From NCBI RefSeq assembly GCF_020164455.1, contig NZ_JAIQWW010000018.1, positions 62,001 through 126,000 on the forward strand: a stretch of DNA of 64,000 bases. Reading direction: 5' to 3'. Below, piece after piece: positions 45,114-54,033 of this stretch. This DNA comes from Phyllobacterium chamaecytisi (lineage in GTDB: Bacteria > Pseudomonadota > Alphaproteobacteria > Rhizobiales > Rhizobiaceae). Position numbers and translations under genes: made by a program. Under the pieces are notes generated by a model that was given only the letters and a program-made list of their open reading frames with translations, was not told the origin of the DNA and did not search any database. Numbering within the stretch: position 1 is the stretch's first letter; every line of letters begins with the position of its first letter.

Positions 45114-45851
45114 ATGACTTACTGCGTGGGGCTCAAACTGGACCGCGGCCTTGTGTTCATGTCTGACACGAGAACAAATGCCGGTGTCGACAACATTTCC
45201 ACGTTCAAGAAAATGTATACTTGGGCCAAGACGGGCGACCGCGTTATCACGCTGGTTTCCTCTGGCAACCTGGCAACAACCCAGGCCGTCATCAGCATCC
45301 TGAATGAACGCACCAAGGAGCCATCCGAACGGTCGCCGTCGATCTACGAAATGCCATCGATGTTTCAGACGGCAAGGCTCGTTGGCGATACAATTAGACA
45401 CGTCATCGACGAGGTGGATTCCGGCGGGCAGCGTGCCGATTCATTCGGCGCCTCGATTATCCTCGGTGGCCAGATCAAAGGCGGCGATCCGCGGCTTTTC
45501 CTGATCTATCCCGAGGGGAATTTCATTGAGGCGACGCCGGATACACCCTTCTTCCAGATCGGTGAGCACAAGTATGGAAAGCCGATTATCGTGCGGTCCT
45601 ACGACCCTGCACTGACTTTTGAGGAAGCGACGAAGCTGTTGCTGGTTTCCTTCGATTCGACGCTGAAATCCAACTTGTCAGTAGGACTGCCGCTGGACTT
45701 ACAGTTCTACGAGTCGGATAGTCTCAAGCTTGGTTTCGAAAAACGCATCGAACGCCATGATCCTTATTATGAAATGATTTCAGATGGTTGGTCACAGGCC
45801 TTGAAACTTGCATTCCAAAGCCTGCCACCTTTCGAAATCAAAAACGACTAG
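45114..45851 (+). CDS. Anbu, bacterial proteasome-like peptidase
   Basis: A 245-residue Ntn-hydrolase of the proteasome superfamily. Removal of Met would expose Thr2 (MTYCVGLKLDRGLVFMSDTRT) as nucleophile; no propeptide is present. GNLATTQAV, SFGASIILGGQI and the acidic residues near the start fit Anbu (ancestral beta subunit), which forms helical or open-ring oligomers without HslU or Mpa-type ATPase. Typically found with the three genes upstream, as here. Substrate unknown, possibly peptides made by the ATP-grasp enzyme. Convergent with the L,D-transpeptidase gene, 11 bases apart. Confidence 0.92.
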   Translation: MTYCVGLKLDRGLVFMSDTRTNAGVDNISTFKKMYTWAKTGDRVITLVSSGNLATTQAVISILNERTKEPSERSPSIYEMPSMFQTARLVGDTIRHVIDEVDSGGQRADSFGASIILGGQIKGGDPRLFLIYPEGNFIEATPDTPFFQIGEHKYGKPIIVRSYDPALTFEEATKLLLVSFDSTLKSNLSVGLPLDLQFYESDSLKLGFEKRIERHDPYYEMISDGWSQALKLAFQSLPPFEIKND

Positions 45852-45862
45852 GGGCGCTGCCT

Positions 45863-47785
45863 TTAAAGTTTCGCAGTCTGGACGCTTGTTGCCTGTCGCA
45901 TTGCCCGCGTCTTGACGAAAGCCTTTTCGAGATAAGCGTCGCGCTCATAGACGTCGTCGTAATACTTGATCTCGCCCGTCGTCGCGTCTGGCCACGCAGT
46001 GAAATAGGACACATAGACCGGCAACTGGTCCTTTACCTTGACGCTGCGTTCGTTTTTGCCGAAGTACTGTTTCAGATCTTCGACCGGAACGCCGAGCACT
46101 GCCGCGGCCATGTCACGTGGGCGCTCCAGGCGGATACAGCCATGGCTCAATGCTCGCATGTCCCGCTTGAAATAAGATTTGGCCGGCGTGTCGTGCATGT
46201 AGATGTCGTGACTGTTCGGGAAGAGGATCTTCAGTTCCCCGAGAGCATTGTCGAGGCTCGGCTTCTGGCGAATGCCAACGCCGCCGCCATTTGAAGCAAC
46301 CTGATACCAATTGATCGAGCTCGACGGAACCACGCGACCCGTCTTGTCATAGACCTCGTATCCACTATTTTCGAGATAGGACGGATTGCTGAGTATTTTC
46401 GGCATCATCTCGTTGAGAATGATCGAGCGCGGCACCCCCCAGGATGGATTGAAGACAACAGTCTCGATCGTATCGTCGAAGAAATAGGTCTGGTTCGTGG
46501 GTGATCCGACCACGATATTCATCGCCAGTTTTTCTGTGTTGTCGTCGAAGTACTGGGCCCGGTAGGCAGGCTGATTGATGAAAACATAGCGCTTGCCGAA
46601 ATCATGCGGCAGCCAGCGCAGCCGCTCCATGGAATACAAAATACGGTTCCGTTTGGACAGAGTTGTTTCGGTTTGAAGCGACTTGATGGTGTTGCTGCCG
46701 ATTACACCGTCGGCCTTGCGCCCCTGCGCCTTCTGAAAGTCCTTGATGGCTTGGACGAGACTCTCGTCATAGACATAGCTGTTTTCGTGCGCGGCCAGCA
46801 CAATCTTGTGCTGTGCCAAATAATCCTGCGGCGCTTTCGCCCGGATCAGCGCTACGACATTGCGAAGTTCAGCGCTTGTATCGCCCGGGCGGATCATTGT
46901 GCCGGGAGCAATGCTCACAGTCGGCTCATCGGTACCATCGAGCTCGTGCAGATTTTGTTTGAGCTCGGTATACCATTTATTCTGTGGTTCGAAAGCGACA
47001 AGCGTCGCGGCGGGATCGTTCGACGAAGCGAGCTGTTCGATCACTTCGCGCGGCTTGACCCGGCCCGTAGCAAAGTCATGGAACCCGCTGAGGCGGTTTG
47101 GATTGATGCGGCCCTCACCCTGATCCATGGCGTAGCGCAGCGCTCGCGCCGACATCGACAACTCGAAATCTGCAAGCTCCTTCAATCGCGCTGGAATGTT
47201 GGCACGGTCGTAATCGTCACTCGGGACCACAACTGTGTAATCTTGTGGATCTAGACCATCATCTGCAGCCTTTGCAAAAAGCGCCACGACCGCCTTTGCC
47301 TGTCGTGTCACATCATAAGAAGCCGTCCAGATCGGGCGCTGTTTCGTGGCATAATACGAGACAATCGCGTCAGATATCTCCTTTTCCGCAAGAACGTGAG
47401 CAGCCTTCAGATGGTCGATCTTCAGACCGAATTCATCCATCGCCATTGATGACGACATATCCGTGCCATGATCGGCTGAAGCCGTGATCTGCGTATCCAC
47501 TTTCGAAAAATCGATCTGAACCAAGCCTTCGGGCTTGTAGTCATAGTTTGTCGGCGCTGTGACGACCACGCGCTTGATAGGGGCGTTCGGACGCCGCACG
47601 CTCGCATCCTGCAGCCTGCCAGGATGGACCTGATGTGTTTGGTCGACAGGACGCGACTCGACGCGACGATTGCCGAACAGCAGTTCCATCAGGTTATTGG
47701 CTGCTGATGCCGGCGCCATTGGGACGACCGTGGCCGATAACATCGCGGCCAGAAAGATTGCATTTTTTTTGGAACGGGAATTCAT
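45863..47785 (-). CDS. L,D-transpeptidase of the YcbB/LdtD type
   Basis: A 640-residue periplasmic enzyme: a signal peptide (KNAIFLAAMLSATVVPMAPASA), a scaffold region, a peptidoglycan-binding domain near 350-400 (VQAIKDFQKAQGRKADGVIGSNTIKSL), and a YkuD catalytic domain with Cys near 550 in SHGCIRLERPRDM. It makes 3-3 crosslinks in peptidoglycan, which are abundant in polar-growing Hyphomicrobiales. Start at MNSRSKKN was chosen because it gives the signal peptide; a longer frame adds 14 residues. Its role would complement the GPR-like organiser also in this window, but there is no direct link. Confidence 0.93.
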   Translation of the reverse strand: MNSRSKKNAIFLAAMLSATVVPMAPASAANNLMELLFGNRRVESRPVDQTHQVHPGRLQDASVRRPNAPIKRVVVTAPTNYDYKPEGLVQIDFSKVDTQITASADHGTDMSSSMAMDEFGLKIDHLKAAHVLAEKEISDAIVSYYATKQRPIWTASYDVTRQAKAVVALFAKAADDGLDPQDYTVVVPSDDYDRANIPARLKELADFELSMSARALRYAMDQGEGRINPNRLSGFHDFATGRVKPREVIEQLASSNDPAATLVAFEPQNKWYTELKQNLHELDGTDEPTVSIAPGTMIRPGDTSAELRNVVALIRAKAPQDYLAQHKIVLAAHENSYVYDESLVQAIKDFQKAQGRKADGVIGSNTIKSLQTETTLSKRNRILYSMERLRWLPHDFGKRYVFINQPAYRAQYFDDNTEKLAMNIVVGSPTNQTYFFDDTIETVVFNPSWGVPRSIILNEMMPKILSNPSYLENSGYEVYDKTGRVVPSSSINWYQVASNGGGVGIRQKPSLDNALGELKILFPNSHDIYMHDTPAKSYFKRDMRALSHGCIRLERPRDMAAAVLGVPVEDLKQYFGKNERSVKVKDQLPVYVSYFTAWPDATTGEIKYYDDVYERDAYLEKAFVKTRAMRQATSVQTAKL

Positions 47786-48074
47786 GATGCGTGCCCAGCT
47801 GGAACTGTGTTGCCCACGGATGAACATGAGCCATTGATGAGGTGTGTAGCCAGTTTGACCGCATCGTATTTAGAATCTTTTAACAATGCCCCGCCCCCAA
47901 ATATTAACTCGCCGCGGCACAATTTTAAGCTGTGTGCTGGTTTTGACACATTTATCCCAATTCACCCACACTTTCATGTTAATTCATCACACAAATAGTT
48001 GAGCAATCCAGTTCATTCCCAAAAATCGTAATAATATTCCAGAAGAAGCGACCCACTGCATCGAATTGGAGAGC

Positions 48075-48305
48075 ATGGTGAACAAGTTTTTCAGCATGTC
48101 GTTGTTGTGTTTGGCGGTTCTTGGAATGAATTCTTTAATGTCACCCGCAAATGCGCAGGATACACTTATCAAGAGAATATTTCTTACGGGTCAACGCGAA
48201 CGCCAAGCCGGCAAATGGCCACCGGACCACTCGCCCACTGCGCGTATGTTCGTGTCATCTCCTGCAACCTATGGTTCTGGAATTGCTCGGGCTGCATTCG
48301 CATGA
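48075..48305 (+). CDS. small secreted ORF, 76 aa, possible frameshift
   Basis: ATG 48075 follows GGAG with a three-base spacer. The product begins with a good signal peptide (MVNKFFSMSLLCLAVLGMN, cleavage near SPANAQ). After it, the frame goes on as DTLIKRIFLTGQRERQ and ends in an Ala-rich stretch, but the +1 frame from about 48145 reads through CAGYTYQENISYGSTRTPS to a Cys-rich end (HCAYVRVISCNLWFWNCSG) and looks more like a folded secreted domain. Either a one-base change has split the gene, or the second frame is chance. No family is recognised. Confidence 0.45.
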   Translation: MVNKFFSMSLLCLAVLGMNSLMSPANAQDTLIKRIFLTGQRERQAGKWPPDHSPTARMFVSSPATYGSGIARAAFA

Positions 48306-48322
48306 CATCATCTTGAAGTAAC

Positions 48323-48703
48323 TCAGGTCACTCGCCGCGGCGTGAACGGTTCGCGGCTTAAACCCTTCTCGGTAAGTTCATCGAGATAGGCCTGCCAGCG
48401 TGTATTCTTGTTACGCCCAAGATCGATCAAATAGTCCCAACTGAACAGGCCGGTATCGTGCATATCGTCGAAAATGATGCGCACAGCATAATTTCCAACG
48501 GGTTCCATCTTGGCAATCTCGACATTTATTTTGCCCGGCAATGTCTGGCGCTGTTCGGGCGAGTGCCCTTGTACTTCCGCCGAAGGTGACGCGACCCGTA
48601 AAAGCTCCGCCGTAAGCACATAGCTTTCCCCATTGTCGAAGACGATCGTGAGCGATCGGCGGTCTTTGCTTACGCGCAGTTCTTTGGGCCAGGCATCAGT
48701 CAT
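48323..48703 (-). CDS. DUF971 protein
   Basis: A 126-residue protein with [60 protein letters not shown], both strongly DUF971-like (also known as the N-terminal domain of gamma-butyrobetaine hydroxylases). Stand-alone members are often found near Fe-S or Mrp/ApbC genes and may aid metal handling, but evidence is thin. MTDAWP was chosen as start by family length; the frame is open further upstream. Divergent from moaA across 249 bases, in which I see no further gene. Confidence 0.85.
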   Translation of the reverse strand: MTDAWPKELRVSKDRRSLTIVFDNGESYVLTAELLRVASPSAEVQGHSPEQRQTLPGKINVEIAKMEPVGNYAVRIIFDDMHDTGLFSWDYLIDLGRNKNTRWQAYLDELTEKGLSREPFTPRRVT

Positions 48704-48952
48704 CGCGAACGCTCCTCGTGCTCCCTCTTCTGTAAGAACAAGGATCGATCCCCGCAAGTCCGTCCTTTCCAATACACGGCTGGCACTGTGCAGACTGTTT
48801 CGCTTGCACACGGCCAATTCTCTACTTTGTCAGACGCGGTCGGCAACGAACGCAGGGTTGAACAAACTGCGTGGAAAAGCCTCAGCGTTTGTCTCGTCCG
48901 ACGGCTGGACAATTGGAAGCCGGCACCCTATCTCTTTGGTAGGAGGAAGCTC

Positions 48953-49987
48953 TTGGATCACGTTGCATTGCTCGATACGACGGCACATCAGGCCCCCATG
49001 ATCGACCCTTTCGGGCGAACGATCAGCTATTTGCGCGTATCGGTGACGGATCGCTGCGATTTCCGCTGCACGTATTGCATGTCGGAACACATGACATTCC
49101 TGCCAAAGAAGGATCTGCTGACGCTCGAGGAGCTGGATCGGCTTTGCACGGCATTCATCGAGAAGGGCGTGAAAAAACTGCGTCTTACCGGCGGCGAGCC
49201 GCTTGTGCGCAAGAATATCATGCATCTGATCGGAGAGCTTTCGCGTCACCTTCAGTCCGGTGCGCTCGAAGAGTTGACACTCACAACGAACGGCTCGCAG
49301 CTCGCACGCTTTGCGCCTGAGTTGGCCGGCCACGGCGTCAAGCGCATCAATGTATCGCTAGATACGCTGGATCCTGATAAATTTCGGGCCATTACCCGCT
49401 GGGGTGACTTCAACCGGGTTATGGAAGGCATCGACGCTGCGCAAGAAGCCGGCATCAAAGTCAAGCTGAACGCAGTCGCTCTTAAGGGCTTCAACGATCA
49501 CGAGATTCCAGAGATGATTCGCTGGGCTCATGGGCGCGGTATGGACCTGACGCTGATCGAAACCATGCCAATGGGTGAAATCGAACTCGATCGTACAGAC
49601 CAGTACCTGCCGCTGTCGCTGCTTCGGGCCAAACTCAGCGAAGAGTTCACCTTGAACGACATCGCCTACAAGACCGGCGGTCCTGCCCGCTATGTCGAGA
49701 TCGAGGAAACCGGCGGACGTGTCGGCTTCATCACACCGATGACGCATAATTTCTGCGAGAGTTGCAACCGGGTACGTCTGACTTGCACCGGCACGCTCTA
49801 CATGTGCCTCGGCCAGGAAGACGCTGCTGATCTACGCGAACCATTGCGCGCTTCAGAAGGTAACGAACTTCTGAACAATGCCATTGACGAAGCAATTGGC
49901 CGCAAGCCGAAAGGCCATGATTTTATTATCGACCGCCGTCACAATCGCCCTGCCGTATCCCGCCACATGAGTGTCACAGGCGGTTAG
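48953..49987 (+). CDS. moaA: GTP 3',8-cyclase (molybdenum cofactor)
   Basis: A 344-residue radical SAM enzyme that starts molybdopterin synthesis by converting GTP to 3',8-cH2GTP. The [4Fe-4S]-SAM cysteines are C35, C39 and C42 in RCDFRCTYC; the second cluster is held by [13 protein letters not shown] at the C-terminus, and [11 protein letters not shown] and NVSLDTLD are conserved. The start is TTG at 48953, supported by AGGAGG six bases before; the ATG at MIDPFG is an alternative without such a site. First of a Moco-related cluster with mobA and mobB. Confidence 0.95.
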   Translation: MDHVALLDTTAHQAPMIDPFGRTISYLRVSVTDRCDFRCTYCMSEHMTFLPKKDLLTLEELDRLCTAFIEKGVKKLRLTGGEPLVRKNIMHLIGELSRHLQSGALEELTLTTNGSQLARFAPELAGHGVKRINVSLDTLDPDKFRAITRWGDFNRVMEGIDAAQEAGIKVKLNAVALKGFNDHEIPEMIRWAHGRGMDLTLIETMPMGEIELDRTDQYLPLSLLRAKLSEEFTLNDIAYKTGGPARYVEIEETGGRVGFITPMTHNFCESCNRVRLTCTGTLYMCLGQEDAADLREPLRASEGNELLNNAIDEAIGRKPKGHDFIIDRRHNRPAVSRHMSVTGG

Positions 49988-50054
49988 AGCCTCGGGCACT
50001 AGCCTCGCCAAAACATTCCAGATGCACTGATCAGCACAGATTGATATATCTAAT

Positions 50055-50081
50055 GAAGCGATTCTGGAGGAGAATCGCTTC
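50055..50081 (+). promoter_or_regulatory. hairpin with GGAGG in its loop, upstream of the DMT transporter
   Basis: GAAGCGATTC (50055-50064) and GAATCGCTTC (50072-50081) form a perfect 10-bp stem; the seven-base loop TGGAGGA presents a Shine-Dalgarno-like GGAGG. There is no T run, so it is not a standard terminator of moaA. The DMT start is 11 bases further. Confidence 0.5.
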
Positions 50082-50092
50082 CTCATTCGGAA

Positions 50093-51022
50093 TTGACCAT
50101 CTTGGCGCTATCTCCCAATTTGCGTGGCAGTCTTTTCATGGCCATCGGCATGGCCAGTTTCACGTTCAACGATGCAACGGTCAAATTCGTTGCGGAAGAC
50201 ATGAATATGGGCCAGGTCATGCTCGTACGCAGCTCGATCTCGACCGTTCTTATCCTTGCTCTCGCCTGGCACAAGGGCATGCTGGTTCCGCTGCGTGAAG
50301 CCCTCCATAAAATGACCATCTTACGCGTGATCGGCGAAGTGGTCGGCACGGTCAGCTTCCTTGTCGCTCTTGTTCACGTGCCCCTCGCATTAACCTCGGC
50401 AATTCTGCAGGCTCTGCCCTTGGTGGTGACCCTCGGGGCTGCGCTGTTCTTCGGCGAGCCGGTTGGCTGGCGGCGTTGGATTGCAATCATTGTCGGCTTT
50501 ATCGGCGTACTGATAATCGTCCGGCCGAGCCATAACGGTGTCAGTCCATACATTCTTCTGATAGTCATCACGGTGATTTTTGCCTCAATACGGGATCTCG
50601 CGACGCGCAAGGTCCCAAGGACCATTCCGGTACTGATGATCTCCGCGCTAACCTCGACAGGTGTGGGAGTTGCCGGGATAGGCATGATCGGTCCTCTGGG
50701 CGGATGGACACCCATGTCGCTGACAAATACCTTGCTGCTGACACTTGCCGCCTGCTGCGTCATGGTCGCGTATCACTTCATCATTCTGGCCATGCGAGAA
50801 GGCGAAATCGCCTTCGTTGCCCCGTTTCGCTATACGAGTCTGATCTGGGCTATCTTGCTCGGTTATCTGTTTTTCGGCGATCTGCCGGACGTCCCCATGA
50901 TCGTCGGCTCCATCGTCGTGATTGGCAGCGGGCTTTATACGCTTTACCGTGAGCGCATTGTCGGCCGGCTGAAGCCGGTCGCAACCACAACGGCGGCGGC
51001 GACGTCACCTGATGGAGTATAG
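50093..51022 (+). CDS. EamA/DMT-family transporter
   Basis: A 309-residue membrane protein with ten predicted helices in two EamA halves; the second EamA domain ends in FRYTSLIWAILLGYLFFGDLPD, a typical RhaT/EamA feature. The start is uncertain: TTG at 50093 follows no close Shine-Dalgarno; TTG at 50102 and ATG at 50138 are alternatives. Such proteins export metabolites such as amino acids or purines. The gene sits between moaA and mobA, two bases before mobA's GTG, so co-expression with the Moco genes is likely, yet no Moco role is known. Confidence 0.85.
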   Translation: MTILALSPNLRGSLFMAIGMASFTFNDATVKFVAEDMNMGQVMLVRSSISTVLILALAWHKGMLVPLREALHKMTILRVIGEVVGTVSFLVALVHVPLALTSAILQALPLVVTLGAALFFGEPVGWRRWIAIIVGFIGVLIIVRPSHNGVSPYILLIVITVIFASIRDLATRKVPRTIPVLMISALTSTGVGVAGIGMIGPLGGWTPMSLTNTLLLTLAACCVMVAYHFIILAMREGEIAFVAPFRYTSLIWAILLGYLFFGDLPDVPMIVGSIVVIGSGLYTLYRERIVGRLKPVATTTAAATSPDGV

Positions 51023-51024
51023 GC

Positions 51025-51657
51025 GTGAGAATTGCGGGTATAATACTGGCTGGCGGTCAATCGCGAAGGATGGACGGAGTTGACAAGGCATTGTTGCCGT
51101 TTGGCGACCGGCGCGTGATCGATCATGTCTATGCGCGTTTGTCGCGTCAAATCGAACCGGTGGCTTTGAACAGCAATAACGAGCCGGTACTATTTTCGGA
51201 TTTGCCGGTTCCTGTCATCCCCGACGACATTGACGGGTTTGCCGGGCCCCTTGCCGGAGTTCTGGCTGCGATGGAGTGGGCAAACAATCAGGCGCTGCCG
51301 TTCACCCACGTTGTGACGGTGGCAACTGACACGCCATTCTTTCCCGACAATCTTGTTGATACACTACGCCAAGCTGTCGCAGATGCTCCTCGAGGACACA
51401 TCGGAGTCGCAGCTTCTGGAAACAGGCTGCACCCGGTTTTCGGCCTGTGGCCAGTTTTCCTCAAGAACGACCTTCGCCGTTGGCTGAGCAACGAAAAGAA
51501 TCGCCGTGTCGTTGCCTGGATCGAGGGCCATCCGCACAAGATTGCGGACTTCCCAATCATAACAACGCAATCCGGGGCGTCTCTCGATCCATTTTTCAAC
51601 ATCAATACACCCGAAGATATTGCCGAAGCCCGGCAGCGGTGGAGTGCCATACCATGA
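51025..51657 (+). CDS. mobA: molybdenum cofactor guanylyltransferase
   Basis: A 210-residue GTP:molybdopterin guanylyltransferase, making the bis-MGD cofactor. The N-terminal nucleotide loop is ILAGGQSRRMDGVDKALLPFGDR (8-30), with the family's LAGGxSxRMG-like signature and the Lys of DKALL; PVIPDDIDGFAGPLAGVLAAM and FNINTPEDIAEA follow. The start is GTG at 51025, right after the DMT stop. The end overlaps mobB by four bases (ATGA). Confidence 0.92.
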   Translation: MRIAGIILAGGQSRRMDGVDKALLPFGDRRVIDHVYARLSRQIEPVALNSNNEPVLFSDLPVPVIPDDIDGFAGPLAGVLAAMEWANNQALPFTHVVTVATDTPFFPDNLVDTLRQAVADAPRGHIGVAASGNRLHPVFGLWPVFLKNDLRRWLSNEKNRRVVAWIEGHPHKIADFPIITTQSGASLDPFFNINTPEDIAEARQRWSAIP

Positions 51658-52163
51658 CGCCTCGCATATTCGGGATAACCGGCTGGAAGAACTCGGGAAA
51701 AACCACGCTGACCGTCAAACTCGTTGGCGAATTGACCCGCCGGGGCTGGAGGGTTTCGACCGTGAAGCATGCCCATCACGATTTCGATATCGACAAGGAG
51801 GGCACTGACTCGTTTCGTCACCGCAAGGCAGGTGCTGGCGAGGTGGCCATCGTCTCGGACCGACGCTGGGCGCTGATGCATGAGCTGGTGAGTGAAAGCG
51901 AGCCGACGCTGGCCGATATCATTGCGCGTTTTGCACCCTGTGATCTTATTCTTGTAGAAGGTTACAAGCGCGAGGGGCACAAGAAGATCGAAACCCGCCG
52001 TACCGAAGGCAGGTCAGGGGAACGATTAACGACAGGCGATCCAAGCATCGTTGCAATCGCCAGCGATTACCCCATTTTGGACGAGAAAGTACCTGTCCAC
52101 GAACTTGATGATATTGCTGCCTTGGCCGATTTGATCGAACGCGAAACAGAGCTTTCCCGATAG
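51654..52163 (+). CDS. mobB: molybdopterin-guanine dinucleotide biosynthesis protein B
   Basis: A 169-residue GTP-binding protein: P-loop GITGWKNSGKTTL (5-17), VSTVKHAHHDFDIDKEGTDSFRHRKAGA and LILVEGYKREGHKKIE are the standard MobB motifs. It binds MobA and assists, but is not essential for, bis-MGD synthesis. The start ATG overlaps the mobA stop, so the pair is coupled. It ends the cluster; 236 bases of promoter region for the ABC importer follow. Confidence 0.93.
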   Translation: MTPRIFGITGWKNSGKTTLTVKLVGELTRRGWRVSTVKHAHHDFDIDKEGTDSFRHRKAGAGEVAIVSDRRWALMHELVSESEPTLADIIARFAPCDLILVEGYKREGHKKIETRRTEGRSGERLTTGDPSIVAIASDYPILDEKVPVHELDDIAALADLIERETELSR

Positions 52164-52399
52164 GCGTGTCAGAAAATGACGTTTCACCCAATACGTGCGC
52201 AACAAAAGTATAAGGCCCAAAATAATTATGTGATTTTGACGGTCAGATTCGCTTGGCGACGCACGATTCCCGGTTGCAATTGAAAGAAAACTAGTGGGAA
52301 TATCCGTATCAGGAGCAGTGACATAAACTGCGACCTTACCCGGAAGGCTGTCCAGAAAAATAGGGGAACAGCCGGGTTATAAAAGAGAGGTTCAAATAA

Positions 52400-53191
52400 A
52401 TGCGTATCACTAAGCGTCTCGTACTCGCGATTTCCGCTGCAGCTCTAGCCTTTTCCATGGGCGCGGCACACGCGGAGGACGCACTGAAACTGACAATCGC
52501 GTCCGAAGGAGCCTATCCGCCCTTCAACAATCTTACCCCCGACGGCAAGCTTGAAGGCTTCGACATCGATATCGGCAATGCGCTTTGCGCGGAAATGAAG
52601 GCCGAATGCACTTGGGTATCCCAGGATTGGGACGGCATGATCCCGGCACTACAGGCAGGCAAATTCGATGCGATCATTGCATCCATGTCGATTACGCCTG
52701 AACGCCTGGAAAAGGTCGACTTCTCCAAGAAGTACTACAATACGCCTCCGGCGATTGCCGTACCGAAGGATTCCGCTATCAAGGACATCACACCAGAAGC
52801 CCTGAAGGGTAAAACGCTGGGCGTGCAAGGGTCGACAAGCCATTCGAACTACGCTGAAGCAAAATACAGCGGTTCGGATATCAAGATGTATCCGACTTCA
52901 GATGAATATAAACTTGATATCAGCAATGGTCGTATCGATGCCGTTATGGACGACGTGGTTGTTCTGGGCCAGTGGCTCGATAGCGATGCCGGCTCATGCT
53001 GCAAGCTCCTTGGCACGATTACGCCTGATCCCGCGATCCACGGTCCAGGTGCCGGCGTGACGGTGAAGAAGGGCAATACAGCGCTGGCCGACAAGTTCAC
53101 CACGGCTATTGCGGCGATCCGTGCGAACGGAAAGTACAAGGAAATCAACGACAAGTACTTCAAGATCGACGTTTACGGTGGCGAGGATTGA
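52400..53191 (+). CDS. polar amino acid ABC transporter, periplasmic binding protein
   Basis: A 263-residue family 3 solute-binding protein. Signal peptide LVLAISAAALAFSMGAAHA, cleaved before EDALKL; then SEGAYPPFNNLTPDGKLEGFDIDIGNALC, the classic ligand-binding opening for Lys/Arg/ornithine/His/octopine-type proteins, with MTITPERLEKVDFSK-like MSITPERLEKVDFS. Two cysteines near CC (GSCCKLL) are unusual. AAAGAGAGG precedes the ATG. First gene of the importer operon, separated from the permeases by a hairpin. Substrate is probably a basic amino acid or opine; specificity is not certain. Confidence 0.92.
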   Translation: MRITKRLVLAISAAALAFSMGAAHAEDALKLTIASEGAYPPFNNLTPDGKLEGFDIDIGNALCAEMKAECTWVSQDWDGMIPALQAGKFDAIIASMSITPERLEKVDFSKKYYNTPPAIAVPKDSAIKDITPEALKGKTLGVQGSTSHSNYAEAKYSGSDIKMYPTSDEYKLDISNGRIDAVMDDVVVLGQWLDSDAGSCCKLLGTITPDPAIHGPGAGVTVKKGNTALADKFTTAIAAIRANGKYKEINDKYFKIDVYGGED

Positions 53192-53218
53192 GCCGAACGC
53201 ACTGACTTGATATGAAAT

Positions 53219-53246
53219 GTGGATGGCGGCGCACACCGCCATCCAC
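53219..53246 (+). promoter_or_regulatory. intercistronic hairpin between binding protein and permease genes
   Basis: GTGGATGGCGG (53219-53229) and CCGCCATCCAC (53236-53246) form a perfect 11-bp stem with a six-base loop. There is no T run. Such hairpins often shield the binding-protein mRNA from 3' decay, so that it is made in excess over the membrane subunits. Confidence 0.7.
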
Positions 53247-53319
53247 GGCTTTGAATAAAAATAACGGGCGGGCTCAGAAAAGAGCCATGGGGAACAGCCT
53301 GCAAATATGAAAGTTGCCT

Positions 53320-54033
53320 ATGGAAGGCTCAATAGCGTTACTGGGTTTTGGCGAGGGCGGTTGGGGTCCGAGCATTGCAAGCGGCGTTCTGGTAACAGTC
53401 AGTCTCGCGCTGGCCACATTACCGGTGGGGTTGGCGATCGGCTTCTTCGTCGCACTTGGCAAACAATCGCCGGAACGGTCCGTCAAACTCGCCGCAAACA
53501 TGTACACGACTATTTTTCGCGGCTTGCCCGAACTGCTCACCTTGTTCGTGGTCTATTTCGGCGCGCAGATCGGCATTCAGAAGCTGGGGCAGCTACTTGG
53601 TTACCAAGGCTCGATTGAAATCAATTCATTCATTGCCGGCATGTTCGCGCTAGGCGTCGTGTTTTCATCCTATGCCAGCGAAGTGTTCCTTTCCGCATTC
53701 CGTGCGATACCGAAGGGCCAATATGAGGGCGGCTATGCCATTGGACTTTCCAACGGTCAGACCATGCGCAAGGTCATCTTGCCGCAATTGATCCGCATCG
53801 CGCTCCCTGGGCTGGCCAATCTATGGATGATCCTGCTCAAGGACACAGCTTTGGTTTCAGCCATTGGGCTTGCGGACATATTGCGCCAGACTGGAGTTGC
53901 GGCTCGTGTTACGAAGCACGCCTTCCTGTTCTTTGGTGTGGCCTGCATGATTTATCTTGTGCTCGCCATTCTTTCATCCTTTGTCATCGACGCGATCGAA
54001 CGCTCATCGGCCAAGAGCGGGGTAAAACGATGA
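53320..54033 (+). CDS. polar amino acid ABC transporter permease (first)
   Basis: A 237-residue inner-membrane subunit of the HisQ/HisM type: about five helices, with the ATPase-docking EAA loop FRAIPKGQYEGGYAIGLSNGQTM followed by ILPQLIRIALPGLANLWMILLKDTALVSAIG. Start at ATG 53320 was chosen; a TTG six bases earlier is in frame. Its end overlaps the next permease by four bases. The EAA loop shows it needs an ATPase, but none is encoded next to it. Confidence 0.92.
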   Translation: MEGSIALLGFGEGGWGPSIASGVLVTVSLALATLPVGLAIGFFVALGKQSPERSVKLAANMYTTIFRGLPELLTLFVVYFGAQIGIQKLGQLLGYQGSIEINSFIAGMFALGVVFSSYASEVFLSAFRAIPKGQYEGGYAIGLSNGQTMRKVILPQLIRIALPGLANLWMILLKDTALVSAIGLADILRQTGVAARVTKHAFLFFGVACMIYLVLAILSSFVIDAIERSSAKSGVKR

